A DNA stretch of 8,435 nt, from the NCBI GenBank assembly GCA_947630415.1, contig CANRHM010000052.1, positions 1 through 8,435 on the forward strand, written 5' to 3'. Made by a program: the position numbers and the translations under genes. The notes beneath the pieces were generated by a model. That model worked only from the letters and a program-made list of their open reading frames with translations, ran no database searches and had not been told where the DNA came from. Position 1 is the stretch's first letter. Every line of letters starts with the position of its first letter. Source of the stretch: an uncultured Bacilli bacterium (lineage in GTDB: Bacteria; Bacillota_I; Bacilli_A; RF39; UBA660). Of this stretch, positions 6,770 through 8,435 are shown in pieces.

Positions 6770-6798
6770 TTGACGAACGGATGAAAAATTTATACAAT
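6770..6798 (+). promoter_or_regulatory. Sigma-A promoter of the HELGH peptidase gene
   Basis: TTGACG (6770-6775) and TACAAT (6793-6798) are 17 bases apart, each with one mismatch to consensus. The ATG at 6822 follows after 23 bases with a GTGAGGTG ribosome binding site. The promoter is divergent from that of deoD, and their -10 elements are about 64 bp apart. Confidence 0.7.
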
Positions 6799-6821
6799 AA
6801 TACCCTAGTGAGGTGAAAAAG

Positions 6822-7988
6822 ATGAAGTCATTTACTTGGGATAAAAAAGAACTAGAAGCACTTTTAGCAAAAAGATATAAACTCTTAGAAATGAATCCTT
6901 CTCATAAAAAAAGAGAAACCATCGAAGAAGATATTGAACTCCTTGAAGAAATGCTTCACCTACCTCAATCTTTAATTGAAGATGATGAAGAAATAATACT
7001 AGATGAAGAAACAAAACCTATACGTCAAGAAAGTCTTGCCCATACGCTTTATCAAAATTACGTAAAACCATATCAACTTCTTACCGATAAAAGTTTTGAA
7101 TCTATTGCAAGAGGTGCTATTTTTGTTGTTCCAGAAGTAGAAGCCTATAGTCCTTCTGAATTTCAAAAGACAGTTAAAAGTGACAAAGAATTAGTATCTA
7201 ATGTATTAGAAGTATTACGAAAAGTTAATAAAGATTTTGCACGGTTTGCAGAAGACACCTTGTATGGATCTAATCGAATTGTCGAACTATTATCCATTCC
7301 CGATGAAGATTATGAAATGATTCCTGAATTAGGAACTTGTTATATGGACACTCTTCTTCCTCATCCTTTTGCTATTATATACCGCAACCAAACAATATTG
7401 GAATTTAATACCCTAGGTCATGAACTAGGACACTTATATAAAGAACAATTCCTTACAACTCAAAAAGAAGAAAATCCATACTTTTTAGAATTAGAAGGTT
7501 ATTTTATCGAATTAATTATGAATGATTTTGCTCAAAGTTATGGATACAGCAAAGAAGATACTTTAAAAGAAATACAAAATCGACTACACATAGTAAATAA
7601 TTTTATTCAAGATCTAAACGTACAGTATTATGCTTCTAAATTTGCAAAATATAAACCTTATTATTTATCTATACCAAAATTAAAAAAAGAATTAGAAAAA
7701 CAAAATATTCCTATCTTTATAAACAAAAGTAATGTTATCGGTTATATTGATTCTGAGTTAGATGAAAGTATTATGATGATTCATTCTTTTTTTGGAGCTC
7801 TTGATTTATATAATTTGTATAGACAAGATCCTGAAAAAGCATTCTACCTTTTAAAAAGAAGTTTTACTTTACCTACTCAACCTTTACAAGCGTATTTAAA
7901 AAATATAGATGCAACGTATCACCAAGATGATTATACCAACCTAAAACAATTTGTAAAACGATTAGAACCAACTAAAAGAGAGTCTTAA
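6822..7988 (+). CDS. Putative zinc metallopeptidase with HELGH motif (gluzincin, M3-like)
   Basis: The 388-residue protein has the zinc-peptidase motif HELGH at 200-204, preceded by EFNTLG as in oligoendopeptidases of the M3 family. A likely third ligand is a glutamate about 20 residues on (E223 or E225 in FLELEGYF). The N-terminal third is charged and helical, probably coiled coil (residues 8-47), followed by an acidic patch (DDEEIILDEE, 54-63). The C-terminal half is helical and Tyr/Lys rich. There is no signal peptide or membrane helix, so a cytosolic peptidase is inferred. It is shorter than PepF (about 600 residues), and I cannot place it in a named subfamily. ATG 6822 is preferred over an in-frame GTG at 6813, because GAGGTG is six bases from the ATG while the GTG overlaps that site. 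It is monocistronic, with its own promoter and terminator. Confidence 0.8.
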   Translation: MKSFTWDKKELEALLAKRYKLLEMNPSHKKRETIEEDIELLEEMLHLPQSLIEDDEEIILDEETKPIRQESLAHTLYQNYVKPYQLLTDKSFESIARGAIFVVPEVEAYSPSEFQKTVKSDKELVSNVLEVLRKVNKDFARFAEDTLYGSNRIVELLSIPDEDYEMIPELGTCYMDTLLPHPFAIIYRNQTILEFNTLGHELGHLYKEQFLTTQKEENPYFLELEGYFIELIMNDFAQSYGYSKEDTLKEIQNRLHIVNNFIQDLNVQYYASKFAKYKPYYLSIPKLKKELEKQNIPIFINKSNVIGYIDSELDESIMMIHSFFGALDLYNLYRQDPEKAFYLLKRSFTLPTQPLQAYLKNIDATYHQDDYTNLKQFVKRLEPTKRES

Positions 7989-8000
7989 AAACTCTCTTTT
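7974..8000. terminator. Terminator after the HELGH peptidase gene, usable from both strands
   Basis: AAAAGAGAGT and ACTCTCTTTT form a perfect 10-bp stem around a seven-base loop that contains the stop codon. T's at the end of the 3' arm make it an intrinsic terminator in the plus direction. On the minus strand the same arms also end in TTTT, so it can serve the converging gene whose stop is at 8064. Confidence 0.85.
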
Positions 8001-8063
8001 ATAGTTATTAATACAATATAAACCCTTCGCTCAATCTAATTGATAAGGTCCTCTAAAAGTCGC

Positions 8064-8435
8064 TTACGCTCCTGTGCTGACGAGCACTAGGCGGAACGAG
8101 CGGCCGCTGTCCGCGTCACCGCGAACGTCGTCGAAGTAGAACACTCCGGCACCCGAGCTATCGCTATAGCTGCCGCCGCGGACGAACCACGGGTCCGAAG
8201 AGTTTACAAAGTTTTGAAAATCTCCATACCATCCTGCCGTTTCGGATAAAGCATGTCCATAACATACTCCTCCGTCACATGCTGTCTCAGCTGCATTTCC
8301 ACTATATAAATCATAATATTTTTCGTCTGGTAATGTCCTTCCATCAGATACTGGTCCACCACTATTTAATACTCCATTGAAGCCTGAATTTTGTGATGTA
8401 CTATAACCACTTCTTGGCTTTGCAGGTTCTTGGCC
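8064..8435 (-). CDS. C-terminal end of a C-type-lectin/FGE-like protein, likely target of a diversity-generating retroelement
   Basis: The ORF is open at the window edge; 123 residues and a TAA stop are visible. It reads from GQEPAKPRSGYS through LPDEKYYDLYSGN, a CDGGVC pair (C53, C58, perhaps a disulfide), AGWYGDFQNFVNSSDPWF, the core VRGGSY at 85-90 and SFRLVL at 113-118. RGGSW...GFR-type tails are typical of the formylglycine-generating-enzyme/C-type-lectin fold, which is used both by sulfatase-modifying enzymes and by DGR-diversified binding proteins. Codon use changes abruptly: 4 of 32 codons end in G or C at residues 32-63, against 25 of 32 at 85-116. In the GC-rich part many codons look like adenine-mutated AAC or AAT. 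The N-terminus, which would show any signal peptide or anchor, is outside. A surface-displayed ligand-binding protein is the best guess. No ligand or partner can be named. Confidence 0.8.
   Translation of the reverse strand, partial: GQEPAKPRSGYSTSQNSGFNGVLNSGGPVSDGRTLPDEKYYDLYSGNAAETACDGGVCYGHALSETAGWYGDFQNFVNSSDPWFVRGGSYSDSSGAGVFYFDDVRGDADSGRSFRLVLVSTGA
8067..8177 (-). other. Candidate DGR variable region (VR)
   Basis: The tail from GGC GGC (residue 87) to the last sense codon has the expected VR position and size. Residues 89, 91-93, 95, 100, 102-105, 107 and 109-112 use AGC, GAT, GGT, TAC, GAC, GTT, CGC or GGC. Each equals AAC or AAT with only first and/or second base changed and the pyrimidine third base kept. 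No Asn codon remains in the segment. Constant codons (GCC, GGA, GTG, TTC, GCG, TCG) are interleaved. Adenine-specific mutation from a template repeat rich in AAY codons is the known cause of this pattern. The template is not in the window, so the boundaries are approximate. Confidence 0.7.
8071..8091 (-). repeat. Hairpin at the 3' end of the variable region
   Basis: On the coding strand CCT-A-GTGCT, loop CGTC, then AGCAC-AGG gives an 8-bp stem with one bulged A and a four-base loop, ending five bases before the stop codon. DGR variable regions of phage and bacterial elements commonly carry a GC-rich stem with a four-base loop just downstream, which promotes mutagenic homing. Here it lies within the last codons instead of beyond the stop, and the loop is CGTC (GACG on the other strand), not the usual form. 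The base pairing is seen; the role is inferred. Confidence 0.5.

Noticed and set aside
6774..6787. CGAACGGATG in the peptidase promoter as a third LexA box
   Set aside because: Only the left half-site matches; the right half (GAAAA) bears no resemblance to GTTCG.
8064..8200. GC-rich patch as horizontal transfer or chimeric assembly join
   Set aside because: The frame and the protein family run unbroken from AT-rich to GC-rich codons, and the change affects mainly positions where adenine is lost, which fits mutagenic homing better than a join.
8064..8435. Gene as a true sulfatase-modifying (formylglycine-generating) enzyme
   Set aside because: The visible tail has the fold signature, but the Cys pair is in a short CDGGVC loop rather than the enzyme's active-site arrangement, and the GC-rich variable codons fit a binding protein better.
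1..8435. TGA read as tryptophan (Mycoplasma-type code)
   Set aside because: None of the genes ends in TGA, but all tryptophans seen are TGG and no gene needs TGA read-through, so the standard code is sufficient.

Overview
The window is AT-rich DNA with short intergenic gaps, strong AAGGAGG-type ribosome binding sites and TTGACA/TATAAT-type promoters. Its gene set (LexA with a Bacillus-type operator, the paired M16 peptidases YmfF/YmfH, DeoD, TcdA, PolA) points to a low-GC Firmicute (Bacilli or Erysipelotrichia-like, possibly an uncultured gut lineage). Tryptophan is encoded by TGG and no gene needs TGA read through, so the standard code fits, although none of the visible stop codons is TGA.

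Positions 1-1975 are a DNA damage module. polA (minus strand, C-terminus outside the window) follows a 49-residue single-pass membrane protein gene on the same strand, and lexA is divergent from both. The 135-bp gap between the small gene and lexA holds two back-to-back sigma-A promoters and two LexA boxes, one in the promoter spacer of the small gene and one on the -35 of lexA. The layout resembles the lexA/yneA divergon of Bacillus, so the small protein is a candidate SOS-induced membrane effector, perhaps a division inhibitor.

Positions 1974-6706 are housekeeping genes, all on the minus strand. In transcription order they are deoD (purine nucleoside phosphorylase), ymfF and ymfH (inactive and active M16 partners, overlapping by 14 bp), a terminator, then a new promoter driving an unrecognised 221-residue gene that overlaps tcdA. 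A bidirectional hairpin separates tcdA from lexA.

Positions 6770-8000 hold a plus-strand gene divergent from deoD. It encodes a soluble zinc-peptidase-like protein with an HELGH motif and ends in a strong hairpin that can also serve the converging gene.

Positions 8064-8435 are the most notable part: the 3' end of a minus-strand gene whose last 40 or so codons switch abruptly from AT-rich to GC-rich. The product ends in a formylglycine-generating-enzyme/C-type-lectin-like tail (WFVRGGSY...FYF...SFRLVL). At about 15 positions the codon is what adenine substitution of an AAC/AAT codon would give. This is the signature of the variable region of a diversity-generating retroelement (DGR) target gene. 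No reverse transcriptase, Avd or template repeat is in the window, so the retroelement would have to lie beyond 8435 or elsewhere in the genome.
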